Assembly: GCA_017889845.1 (NCBI GenBank)
Contig: JAGGAJ010000046.1
Span: forward strand, 1 to 11,093
Direction: 5' to 3'
Length of the DNA: 11,093 bases
From: Deltaproteobacteria bacterium
GTDB taxonomy: Bacteria > Desulfobacterota > Deferrimicrobia > Deferrimicrobiales > Deferrimicrobiaceae
Shown: positions 1 to 6,953 of the stretch, in pieces
How the letters are laid out: every line of letters starts with the position of its first letter
Numbering within the stretch: position 1 is the first letter of the stretch
The notes under the pieces: generated by a model
What the model was told of the DNA's origin: nothing
Seen by the model: the letters and a program-made list of their open reading frames with translations, nothing else
Database searches by the model: none
Position numbers and translations under genes: made by a program

Positions 1-110
1 CCGCCCTCCCGGTCCTCCTGTGCCTTGCCCGCCGTCTCGTCGGCGATGGCGATGGCGCGCTTGACGCCGAAGCAGAAGCCCGCGCTCCGGGCGATGAGGA
101 TCTCCTTCAT
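1..110 (-). CDS. ispH: 4-hydroxy-3-methylbut-2-enyl diphosphate reductase (IspH/LytB), N-terminal fragment cut by window edge
   Basis: IspH is the last enzyme of the MEP isoprenoid pathway. It reductively dehydrates HMBPP to IPP and DMAPP using a [4Fe-4S] cluster in the cytosol. Only the first 36 codons are visible, reading MKEILIARSAGFCFGVKRAI and onward; the AGFCFGVKRA motif is the family's N-terminal signature and Cys13 is the first of its three cluster ligands. The ATG at 108-110 overlaps the cmk stop codon in an ATGA junction, and GGGGA sits about 6 bases before it inside the end of cmk, so translation is probably coupled to cmk. The cmk-ispH order is common in deltaproteobacteria, where rpsA often follows; that gene would lie beyond the left edge. 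Identity rests on a short but highly characteristic stretch. Confidence 0.88.
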   Translation of the reverse strand, partial: MKEILIARSAGFCFGVKRAIAIADETAGKAQEDREG

Positions 111-778
111 CGCAGTTCCCCGGGCAGGCGGCGCAGGATGGCCTCCACCACCTCATCGACGGCGAGGGTCGTCGTGTCGATGTAGACCGCATCGTCCGCA
201 ACCCGCAGCGGGGAGTGGTCCCGCGTGCTGTCCCGGACGTCCCGCCGGAGGACGTCCGAGAGCACCTCTTCGTAGCTCTGGCAGCCGGCGGGCCCCAGTT
301 CCCGGTAGCGCCGCAACGCCCGCACCGCCGCCGCCGCGTCGAGGAAGAACTTGGCCTCGGCGTCCGGGAAGACCACCGTCCCCGTGTCCCGCCCCTCGAG
401 GACGACTCCGCCGCCCTCCCCCATCTCCCTCTGCTTCGCCACGAGCGCCTCCCGGACCGGGACGTGCGCCGATACGGCGGAAGCCCCCATGCTCATCTCC
501 GGAGTCCGGATCGCTTCGCTCACGTCCTCCCCGCCCAGGAAGACCCGGACCGACCCGGCCACGGAGCGGAAGGAAAGGGCCATCCCGCGGGCCAGTTCCC
601 CGAGCCGGGTTCCGTCGTCCCAGGGGATCCCCGCCCGCCGGGCCGCAAGCGCCACCGCGCGGTACATCGCCCCGGTGTCGATCCGCATCATCCCGGCATT
701 CTCCGCGAGGAGGATCGAGACCGTGGTCTTCCCGGCCCCGGAGGGGCCGTCGATGGTCACGACGGGCCGCCGCTTCAA
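107..778 (-). CDS. cmk: Cytidylate kinase (CMP/dCMP kinase)
   Basis: Phosphorylates CMP and dCMP with ATP to the diphosphates, a cytosolic nucleotide salvage step. The 223-residue length is normal for bacterial Cmk. Visible motifs: P-loop GPSGAGKTT at residues 11-19, DTGAMYRAVA at 34-43, EGRDTGTVVFPDAE at 128-141 (the family usually has GRDIGTVVFP, so Thr replaces Ile), and the lid region RRD...DSTR...SPL at about 178-191 followed by AVYIDTT. I chose the TTG at 776-778 as start because it yields the usual short N-terminus before VVTIDGPSGAGK, and because it overlaps the aroA stop as TTGA. No upstream start fits better. The gene ends in an ATGA overlap with ispH. Placement between aroA and ispH is a known conserved arrangement. 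Identification is firm; the start codon is likely but not proven. Confidence 0.96.
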   Translation of the reverse strand: MKRRPVVTIDGPSGAGKTTVSILLAENAGMMRIDTGAMYRAVALAARRAGIPWDDGTRLGELARGMALSFRSVAGSVRVFLGGEDVSEAIRTPEMSMGASAVSAHVPVREALVAKQREMGEGGGVVLEGRDTGTVVFPDAEAKFFLDAAAAVRALRRYRELGPAGCQSYEEVLSDVLRRDVRDSTRDHSPLRVADDAVYIDTTTLAVDEVVEAILRRLPGELR

Positions 779-2052
779 TCCGACAGCCCCGCGAGCGTCG
801 CCTGGAATCCCGGGAAGGAGGTGTCGATGCACGCGGTGTCGTTCACCTTCACCGGGATGCCCGCCGCCTTCCCCAGGACCAGCAGCGACATGGCGATCCG
901 GTGGTCCCCCCGGCTGTCGCAGGGGCCGGTGGGGTGGAACCTCGCCGGGCCCTCCACCCACATGCCGTCGGGATACTCCCCGCAGACGACCCCCAGCGTG
1001 GAAAGGGCCGACACCATCGCCCCGATCCGGTCCGACTCCTTCACCCGAAGCTCCTCCGCCCCGCGGATCTCCGTGCGGCCCGACGCGAAGGCGGCGGCGA
1101 CGCAGAGGGCGGGGACCTCGTCGATCAGTCCCGGGATCTCCCCCGGCGCCACGGAAGCGGCCGCAAGCTCCTCGCCGCGCACCAGGACGTCCGCCACCGG
1201 CTCGCCGCCCGAAAACCGCTCTCCCTCGTACCGGATGTCCGCGCCCATGCGGCGCAGCACCTCGACCACCCCGGCGCGGAACGGATTCACCCCGACCCCC
1301 CGGACGGTCAGGGAGGACCCCCTCCGCACCGCGGCCAGCACCAGGAAGAAGGCGGCGGAGGAGATGTCGCCGGGCACGGTGATGTCCACGGGATCGAGGC
1401 GGGCGGCGGGGGCGGCGGTGACCGCGTTCCCGTCCCGGCCGACCTTCGCCCCCATGGAGGAGAGCATCCGCTCCGTGTGGTCCCGGGACCGGAGGGGCTC
1501 CACCACGGTGACCGGGGAGTCGGCGAACAGGGCCGCCAGCAGCAGCGCGGACTTCACCTGCGCGGACGCCACGGGCATCTCGTGGCGGATCCCCTTCAGG
1601 GAGCCGCCGCGGATGCACAGGGGGGGCAGCGTGTCCCCGGCGCGCCCCCGGATTTCCGCGCCCATCTCGGCGAGCGGGCGGATCACGCGCCCCATCGGGC
1701 GGCGCCGCAGGTACGGGTCGCCCGTGACGACGGACAGGAACGGCTGGCCCGCGAGGATCCCGGCCCCTATGCGGATCGTGGTCCCGGAGTTCCCCGCGTC
1801 GATCACGTCGGGAGGCTCGGAGAGCGCCCGCAGCCCCCGCCCCTCGACCCGCAGCTCGTCGGGCCGGATCACCTCGACCCGCGCCCCGAGGGCCCGCATC
1901 AGCGCTACGGAGCGCAGCGTGTCCTCGGCGTGGAGGAACCCCCGCACGCGGCTTTCCCCCGTGGCCAGCCCCGCGAACATCGCCGCCCGGTGGCTGATCG
2001 ACTTGTCGCCGGGGACTGCGACCTCCCCGCGGATGACCGTCCCCCCGCTCAC
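775..2052 (-). CDS. aroA: 3-phosphoshikimate 1-carboxyvinyltransferase (EPSP synthase), class II-like
   Basis: Transfers the enolpyruvyl group of PEP to shikimate-3-phosphate, the sixth step of the shikimate pathway. The product is 425 residues, a normal length. Seen motifs: GDKSISHR at 15-22 (Lys17 binds substrate), NSGTT at 88-92, SAQVK at 163-167, RDHTER at 190-195, the catalytic IDEVPA Asp/Glu at 310-315, RVKESDR at 336-342 and DHRIAMSL at 383-390. RDHTE together with GDKS and SAQVK are the markers usually cited for class II EPSP synthases (Bacillus-like), rather than the enterobacterial class I; a fourth marker, NPTR, appears here as NPFR at 256-259. The GTG start at 2050-2052 overlaps the tyrA stop as GTGA, and the gene ends in a TTGA overlap with cmk, so coupled translation on both sides is likely. 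Function is very secure; class assignment is from motifs only. Confidence 0.97.
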   Translation of the reverse strand: MSGGTVIRGEVAVPGDKSISHRAAMFAGLATGESRVRGFLHAEDTLRSVALMRALGARVEVIRPDELRVEGRGLRALSEPPDVIDAGNSGTTIRIGAGILAGQPFLSVVTGDPYLRRRPMGRVIRPLAEMGAEIRGRAGDTLPPLCIRGGSLKGIRHEMPVASAQVKSALLLAALFADSPVTVVEPLRSRDHTERMLSSMGAKVGRDGNAVTAAPAARLDPVDITVPGDISSAAFFLVLAAVRRGSSLTVRGVGVNPFRAGVVEVLRRMGADIRYEGERFSGGEPVADVLVRGEELAAASVAPGEIPGLIDEVPALCVAAAFASGRTEIRGAEELRVKESDRIGAMVSALSTLGVVCGEYPDGMWVEGPARFHPTGPCDSRGDHRIAMSLLVLGKAAGIPVKVNDTACIDTSFPGFQATLAGLSD

Positions 2053-2903
2053 GGCGTCTGCAGCCCATCCCGCGTCTTCTTCGCCCTCCGGAAATACCCG
2101 AGGAGGCCCGGAACGTCCCCCCTCGCGATCCGCCGCTCCAGCAGGCGCAGGTTGCGGCGGTAATGCGCGATCGCGCGCAGCACCTCGGCGCGGTTCTGGA
2201 GGACGACGTCCTTCCACATCTCCGGGTTGCTGGAGGCGATCCGGGTGAAGTCGCGGAACCCCCCCGCGGAGTATCCCAGCGGCACGGGGGTTCTCAGGGT
2301 CGCCACGGAGTGCACCAGTGCGTACGCCACCACGTGGGGCAGGTGGGAAACGTAGGCGAAGACCCGGTCGTGGGTCCGCGGGTCCATCCGCAGAAGCGCC
2401 CCCGACCCCGCGAGCTTCCAGATCCGCTGGACCCGGCGCACGGCGGCTTCGTCCGTGTTCCGCGTCGGGGTGACGATGAACGTCCGGCCCGCGAAGAGCG
2501 CCCCGTCCGCGGCGTGGAACCCCGACCGCTCGGTGCCCGCGATGGGGTGCCCCCCCACGAAGAAAGCCCCCTTCGCCACCGCCCGCTCCCCTTCCCGCAC
2601 CACCGCCGCCTTCGCGCTCCCCGCGTCGGTCAGGATCCCGCCCGGCCGCATCCGCGGCCCGAGAGCCCGGATCGCCTCCACGGAACGCAGGACGGGGACG
2701 CACACGACCACCACGTCGCACTCCGCGAGCTCCTGCGCGGCGCATCCCCGCGCGATCGCCCCCGCCGCGAGGGCCTGCCGGACGTGCTCGCGCCTGCGGT
2801 CGCACCCCCACACCTCGGGTGCGCCGCGCCGCCCGGAGAGCGCAAGGGCCAGGGAGCCGCCGATCAGCCCCAGCCCCAGGATGCCGACCCGCTCTCTCGC
2901 CAC
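2049..2903 (-). CDS. tyrA: Prephenate dehydrogenase (TyrA family), no ACT domain
   Basis: Oxidatively decarboxylates prephenate (or arogenate) with NAD(P)+ on the route to tyrosine. The 284-residue protein has a Rossmann motif GLGLIGGS at residues 10-17, the catalytic block GGHPIAGTERSG at 117-128 with His119, and SHLPHVVAYAL at 186-196. A helical C-terminal domain begins around FRDFTRIASSNPEMW (216-230). It ends shortly after that domain, so there is no fused chorismate mutase and no C-terminal ACT domain. The start is GTG at 2901-2903, the only start codon after the aroF stop that keeps the whole nucleotide-binding fold. Its GGGAGG ribosome site is 14 bases away, so initiation may rely on coupling with aroF, which ends 5 bases upstream. 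The stop overlaps the aroA GTG. Whether prephenate or arogenate is preferred, and which cofactor, cannot be told here. Confidence 0.94.
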   Translation of the reverse strand: MARERVGILGLGLIGGSLALALSGRRGAPEVWGCDRRREHVRQALAAGAIARGCAAQELAECDVVVVCVPVLRSVEAIRALGPRMRPGGILTDAGSAKAAVVREGERAVAKGAFFVGGHPIAGTERSGFHAADGALFAGRTFIVTPTRNTDEAAVRRVQRIWKLAGSGALLRMDPRTHDRVFAYVSHLPHVVAYALVHSVATLRTPVPLGYSAGGFRDFTRIASSNPEMWKDVVLQNRAEVLRAIAHYRRNLRLLERRIARGDVPGLLGYFRRAKKTRDGLQTP

Positions 2904-2908
2904 GGAGG

Positions 2909-3922
2909 CTACAGGGTCCTCCCGACCGCCTCGGCCACCCGCCGCAGCCGGACGACCATCGCCGCGAACGCGTCGGGCTTGAGGGACTGCGGCCCGTCGG
3001 AGAGCGCCCGCTCGGGCTGCTGGTGCACCTCGATCATCAGCCCGTCGGCGCCCGCGGCGATCGCGGCGCCGGCCAGCGGCTCCACCAGGCCCGCCTTCCC
3101 CGCGGCATGGCTGGGATCGGCGATCACCGGTAGGTGCGACAGGGACTTCACCACGGGGATGGCGGAGACGTCGAAGGTGTTCCGCGTCGCGGTCTCGTAC
3201 GTCCGGATCCCCCGCTCGCACAGGATGATCTTCTGGTTCCCCTCGGAGGCGATGTACTCCGCCGACATGAGCCACTCCTGGACCGTGGCGCTCATCCCGC
3301 GCTTGAGGATCACCGGCTTGTCGAGCTTCCCGACCTCGGTGAGGAGGCGGAAGTTCTGCATGTTCCGCGCGCCGATCTGGATGACGTCGGCGTACCGGGC
3401 CACCAGGTCGAGGTCCCGGGGGTCCATGAGCTCGGTCGCCACGGGCAGCCCCGTCGCCTCGCGGGCCTCGACGAGGCACTTCAGCCCTTCCTCCCCCATT
3501 CCCTGGAAAGCGTACGGGGATGTGCGCGGCTTGAACGCCCCGCCGCGCAGGAACGTGGCGCCGGCCGACGCGACGCGCCCCCCGATCCCCACCATCATCT
3601 CGTGCCCTTCCACCGAGCACGGTCCGGCGAAAAGGGCCAGCGCCTTTCCCCCCACCGTCTTCCCCCCCACGGAGATGACCGTGTCCTCCTTCTGGAACTC
3701 CCGGCTGACGAGCCGGAACGGCGAGAGGATCCGGAGGACCTTCTCGACGATGGGCAGCCCCTCGAACGACTCGGGGTCGATCTTCCGCTCGTCGCCGATC
3801 GCGCCGATGATCGTCCGCTCGACGCCGCGGGAGATGTGCGCGGTCAGGCCCATGGCCTTGATCGCCTCCTCGATCTGCAGGACGTCCTGCTCGGTCGCCC
3901 CGCGCCGCAACACGATGATCAT
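2909..3922 (-). CDS. aroF: 3-deoxy-7-phosphoheptulonate synthase (DAHP synthase), type I-beta with N-terminal regulatory domain
   Basis: Condenses PEP with erythrose-4-phosphate to DAHP, the committed step of the shikimate pathway. The 337-residue product matches the I-beta class of Thermotoga-like DAHP synthases. Residues 1 to about 70 form the ferredoxin-like (ACT-like) domain that in this class mediates inhibition by Tyr or Phe. The (beta/alpha)8 catalytic barrel follows, with AGPCSVEG at 99-106, KPRTSPYAFQG at 131-141, QIGARNMQNF at 182-191, KPVILKRG at 202-209, ADPSHAAG at 268-275 and EVHQQPERALSDGPQSL at 298-314. The metal ligands read as Cys102, His272, Glu298 and Asp309, the same numbers I recall for T. 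maritima. The ATG at 3920-3922 follows an AAAGGA ribosome site 8 bases away that overlaps the end of pheA region. Gene names aroF/aroG vary for this class; function is firm. Confidence 0.96.
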   Translation of the reverse strand: MIIVLRRGATEQDVLQIEEAIKAMGLTAHISRGVERTIIGAIGDERKIDPESFEGLPIVEKVLRILSPFRLVSREFQKEDTVISVGGKTVGGKALALFAGPCSVEGHEMMVGIGGRVASAGATFLRGGAFKPRTSPYAFQGMGEEGLKCLVEAREATGLPVATELMDPRDLDLVARYADVIQIGARNMQNFRLLTEVGKLDKPVILKRGMSATVQEWLMSAEYIASEGNQKIILCERGIRTYETATRNTFDVSAIPVVKSLSHLPVIADPSHAAGKAGLVEPLAGAAIAAGADGLMIEVHQQPERALSDGPQSLKPDAFAAMVVRLRRVAEAVGRTL

Positions 3923-3937
3923 GGGTGGGTTCCTTTC

Positions 3938-5011
3938 CTACAACGCCCTCGGGTAGGAACCGAGGATCTTGATGAACTGCGCCCGCGCCTTGAGCTCCTC
4001 GAGGGCCTTCGCCACCGGCTCGTCGCCGATGTGGCCCGTCATGTCGAGGAAGAAGAGGTACTCCCACGCCTTCTTCTTGACGGGGCGGGACTCGATCTTG
4101 GTCAGGTTCACGCTGTGCCGGGAGAACGGCTCGAGCATCAGGTAGAGCGCCCCCACCTCGTCCCGGGCGGAGAACAGCACGGACGTCTTGTCGTTCCCCG
4201 TGCGGCCTGCGGCCTGCTTCCCCAGGATGATGAACCGGGTGAAGTTGTTCGTGTTGTCCTGGACCCGCTTGCGGATGGTCTTCAGCCCGTAGATCTTGGC
4301 CGCCGCCTCCCCCGCGATCGCCGCCGCCGCCGGGTCGTCCGCCGCCAGTTCCGCCGCCCGCGCCGTGCTCTCCACGTCGAAGACGGGCACCGAGCGCATG
4401 TTCCGCTCCAGCCAACCGCGGCACTGGGCGATGGCGTGCGGGTGGGAATACACCTTCCTCACGTGGTCGATGTCCCCGGTGACGCTGAGGAGGTCGTGGG
4501 CCACCTCCACCAGGATCTCGCCGCAGATGAGCAGGCTGTGGTCCACGAACATGTCGAGGGTGTTGCTGACTATCCCTTCGCTGCTGTTCTCGATGGGCAC
4601 CACGCCGAAGTCCGCCACGCCCCGCTCCACGGCGTCGAACACATCGGAGAGGTTGATCTGCGCGACGTACTGGGCGCTCTCGCCGAAATGCTTCAGGCAC
4701 GCCAGGTGCGTGAACGTGGCGCGTGGGCCGAGAAAGGCGACGGAGAGGGGCTTCTCGAGCGCGAGGGATGCGGAGATGATCTCCCGGTAGATGGACTTCA
4801 GCCCCTCGTTGGGGAACGGTCCGGGATTCTTCCCGGTCAGCCGGCGGAGGATCTCCACCTCCCGCTCCGGGACGTAGAACCTGAGGTTCTCCTCCTCCTT
4901 GATCTTCCCGACCTCGATGGCGGCCGCCGCGCGCCGGTTCAGCAGGGACAGGATCTGGTCGTCGACCGCGTCGATCTCGGCGCGGAGCTCCTTCAGGCGG
5001 TCCCGCGTCAA
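3938..5011 (-). CDS. pheA: Bifunctional chorismate mutase / prephenate dehydratase (P-protein) with ACT domain
   Basis: Converts chorismate to prephenate and then phenylpyruvate, committing flux to phenylalanine. The 357-residue length is typical of fused P-proteins. Domains: an AroQ-type chorismate mutase at about 1-85 (LRAEIDAVDDQILSLLNRR), a prephenate dehydratase at about 88-265 (VAFLGPRATFTH, VPIENSSEGIV at 138-148, and the TRF catalytic motif at 258-260), and a C-terminal ACT domain from about 275. The ACT domain keeps GALY at 287-290 and ESRP at 307-310, the two phenylalanine-binding motifs, so feedback inhibition by Phe is expected. The start is TTG at 5009-5011, overlapping the accA stop as TTGA with a G-rich AGAAGG/GGGGGG tract upstream. 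This start gives the normal short lead into the mutase helix. Because it overlaps accA there is no room for a Phe-rich leader attenuator in front. Confidence 0.97.
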   Translation of the reverse strand: MTRDRLKELRAEIDAVDDQILSLLNRRAAAAIEVGKIKEEENLRFYVPEREVEILRRLTGKNPGPFPNEGLKSIYREIISASLALEKPLSVAFLGPRATFTHLACLKHFGESAQYVAQINLSDVFDAVERGVADFGVVPIENSSEGIVSNTLDMFVDHSLLICGEILVEVAHDLLSVTGDIDHVRKVYSHPHAIAQCRGWLERNMRSVPVFDVESTARAAELAADDPAAAAIAGEAAAKIYGLKTIRKRVQDNTNNFTRFIILGKQAAGRTGNDKTSVLFSARDEVGALYLMLEPFSRHSVNLTKIESRPVKKKAWEYLFFLDMTGHIGDEPVAKALEELKARAQFIKILGSYPRAL

Positions 5012-5982
5012 CCGGCCCCCCCGGCCTTCTTCTTGAGGGCTCCCATTTCGCGGAACTTCCGGTACCGGCGCTCGAGGAGGTGGGCCGTCGGCATGTGGAG
5101 GAGGGGGTACAGGGCCTCGACCAGCGCGGCCTTCAGCGCATCCGCGGCCGCCTTGTGGTCCCGGTGGGCGCCCCCCAGCGGTTCCGGCACGATCCGGTCG
5201 ACCACCCCGAACCGCTTCAGGTCCTGCGCGGTGATCTTCATCATCTCGGCGGCAACTTCCGCCTTGGCGGTGTCGCGCCACAGGATCGATGCGCACCCCT
5301 CCGGGGAGATGACGGAGTAGATGGCGTACTCCATCATGAGGATCTCGTCGCCCACTCCCAGCGCCAGCGCGCCGCCGCTCCCCCCCTCGCCGATCACGGC
5401 GACCACGATGGGGGTTTTCAGGTGCGCCATCTCCAGGAGGTTCCGGGCGATCGCCTCCGACTGCCCCCGCTCCTCCGCGCCGATGCCGGGGAAGGCGCCC
5501 GGGGTGTCGATGAACGTGACGACGGGGAGGTTGAACTTCTCCGCCATCTTCATCATCCGGAGGGCCTTCCGGTACCCCTCCGGGTTCGCCATGCCGAAGT
5601 TGCGGTATATCTTCTCGTTGGTGTTGCGCCCCTTCTGCTGCCCGATGAGGAGAACCTTCTGCCCGTCCAGTTCGGCGAAGCCGCAGACGACGGGCGGGTC
5701 GTCGCGGAACGCCCGGTCGCCGTGGAGCTCCAGGAAGTTCTTGAACAGGAGGTTGACGTAGTCGAGCATGTACGGCCGGTTCGGGTGGCGCGCCAGCTGG
5801 GTGACCTGCCAGCGCGTGAGGTTCGAGAACACTTCCTTGCGGATCTTCCCGATTTTTTTCTCGAGCTTCCCGATCTCCTCCCGGACGCCCTTGTCCGTTC
5901 CGTCGTCGAGTCGCTTGAGCTGGTCGAGCCGGTTCTCGAGATCCACGATGGGCCGTTCGAAATCCAGATACTGGAGGATCAT
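5008..5982 (-). CDS. accA: Acetyl-CoA carboxylase carboxyltransferase subunit alpha
   Basis: AccA pairs with AccD in the carboxyltransferase that moves CO2 from carboxybiotin to acetyl-CoA, giving malonyl-CoA for fatty acid synthesis. The 324-residue protein has the family's N-terminal helical segment (about 10-55, rich in Lys, Glu and Leu), then RPYMLDYV at 69-76, LHGDRAF, GQQKGR at 114-119, PEGYRKALRMM at 134-144, FIDTPGAFPGIGAEERGQ at 157-174, GEGGSGGAL at 198-206 forming the oxyanion-hole region, and SPEGCASILW at 226-235. No zinc finger is present, as expected since that lies on AccD. The ATG at 5980-5982 has GGGAG 6 bases upstream. The gene starts after a 50-base AT-rich gap with a candidate promoter and overlaps pheA at its end, making it the probable head gene of the aromatic operon. 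Confidence 0.97.
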   Translation of the reverse strand: MILQYLDFERPIVDLENRLDQLKRLDDGTDKGVREEIGKLEKKIGKIRKEVFSNLTRWQVTQLARHPNRPYMLDYVNLLFKNFLELHGDRAFRDDPPVVCGFAELDGQKVLLIGQQKGRNTNEKIYRNFGMANPEGYRKALRMMKMAEKFNLPVVTFIDTPGAFPGIGAEERGQSEAIARNLLEMAHLKTPIVVAVIGEGGSGGALALGVGDEILMMEYAIYSVISPEGCASILWRDTAKAEVAAEMMKITAQDLKRFGVVDRIVPEPLGGAHRDHKAAADALKAALVEALYPLLHMPTAHLLERRYRKFREMGALKKKAGGAG

Positions 5983-6013
5983 CCAGCGCTCCCGTTTTGT
6001 GGCGTAAACCTTT

Positions 6014-6041
6014 ATTTTAGATGGAAATACCGTCAGGACAA
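6014..6041 (-). promoter_or_regulatory. Candidate sigma70-type promoter for accA and the aromatic cluster
   Basis: On the minus strand, TTGTCC (6036-6041, 4 of 6 bases of the -35 consensus) is separated by 16 bases from TAAAAT (6014-6019, 5 of 6 of the -10 consensus). The -35 overlaps the last codons of miaA. Transcription would begin near 6007, giving a leader of about 25 bases before the accA ATG. The gap 5983-6032 is strikingly AT-rich for this window, and this is one of only two sizeable gaps within the minus-strand run. The match is by eye only. Confidence 0.42.
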
Positions 6042-6953
6042 GAGGTTTCTGACCATTTCGGGCGCCTCCCGCGCGGCATCCTGCGGGGCCAGGCGTAACA
6101 TGCCCGGCTCGGCGGAGAGCCACGTCTCCTGCCGCTTGGCGTACCGGCGGGTGTCCCGTTTCATCGTCTCGACGGTCGCCTCCAGCGGGACGCCGTCCAG
6201 GAGGTGGGCGGCGGCGTGGCGGTATCCCAGCGCCACCATGGGCTTCAGCCCCCGCCCGTACCCCTTCGCGAGGAGCCCCCGGACCTCGTCCAGGAGCCCC
6301 TGCCGGAACATCCCCTCCGTCCGCGCGCCGATCCGGCGGTACAGTTCCTCCCGGGGCGGCCACAGGGCGAGGAAGAGGACCCGGTGGACCCCGGCCCTGC
6401 CCGGGCTCCATGCGGCGCGGGCCCGGCTGGGGGGGGTCCCGGTGACGGCGGCGATCTCCAGCGCCCGAACCACCCGGAGCCGGTCGGCGGGATGCACCCT
6501 GGCGGCGGTCTCCGGGTCGACGCGGTACAGCTCGCCGTGCAGCGCGGCGCCCCCCTCCTCCATCCAGCGACGGTCCAGATCCCGCCGCACTTCCGGGTCC
6601 GAGGGGAGGGGGTCGAGCCCCCGCAGCAGGGCCCGCACGTACATCCCCGTTCCGCCGACGAGCATCGGGACCTTTCCCCGCGCGCGGATCGAGGCGATCG
6701 CACTTTGCGCCTCCCGGACGTACCGGCCGGCATCGTACGGCTCGTCGGGGTCGACCACGTCGATGAGGTGGTGGGGGATCTCCCCGCGCTCCGCCCGCGA
6801 CGGCTTCGCGGTGCCGATGTCCATGAACCGGTACACCTGGAGGGAGTCGGCGTTGACGATCTCCAGGGGGAAGGCCCGGGCGAGGGCCATGGCGAGGCCG
6901 GACTTCCCCGAGGCCGTGGGGCCGGACAGGACGACGAGGGGGTCCCGGTTCAT
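6033..6953 (-). CDS. miaA: tRNA dimethylallyltransferase
   Basis: Transfers a dimethylallyl group from DMAPP to N6 of A37 in tRNAs that read codons starting with U, the first step towards ms2i6A. The 306-residue length is normal. Motifs seen: P-loop GPTASGKS at 11-18, NADSLQVYR at 34-42 (Asp36 is the expected catalytic base), DIGTAKP at 45-51, PHHLIDVVDP at 60-69, VGGTGMYVRALLRGL at 99-113, HPADRLRVVRALEI at 154-167, LKPMVALGYR at 236-245 and TRRYAKRQETWL at 268-279. The ATG at 6951-6953 overlaps the mutL stop as ATGA, and mutL-miaA is a widespread gene pair. hfq, which often follows miaA, is absent; accA follows instead. The run of eight G/C bases at 6429-6436 leaves the frame intact. Confidence 0.97.
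   Translation of the reverse strand: MNRDPLVVLSGPTASGKSGLAMALARAFPLEIVNADSLQVYRFMDIGTAKPSRAERGEIPHHLIDVVDPDEPYDAGRYVREAQSAIASIRARGKVPMLVGGTGMYVRALLRGLDPLPSDPEVRRDLDRRWMEEGGAALHGELYRVDPETAARVHPADRLRVVRALEIAAVTGTPPSRARAAWSPGRAGVHRVLFLALWPPREELYRRIGARTEGMFRQGLLDEVRGLLAKGYGRGLKPMVALGYRHAAAHLLDGVPLEATVETMKRDTRRYAKRQETWLSAEPGMLRLAPQDAAREAPEMVRNLLS

Noticed and set aside
25..2163. Long plus-strand open frame of about 712 codons opposite cmk, aroA and tyrA
   Set aside because: It is rich in Pro, Arg, Gly and Ser with no domain signature, and lies antisense to three well-identified genes. Such frames arise by chance in very GC-rich DNA.
6429..6436. Run of eight G (C on the coding strand) within miaA, possible phase-variation tract
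   Set aside because: The miaA frame is intact through TGTPPS, runs of six or seven G or C occur at several places in this GC-rich window, and a housekeeping tRNA modification gene is an unlikely switch.
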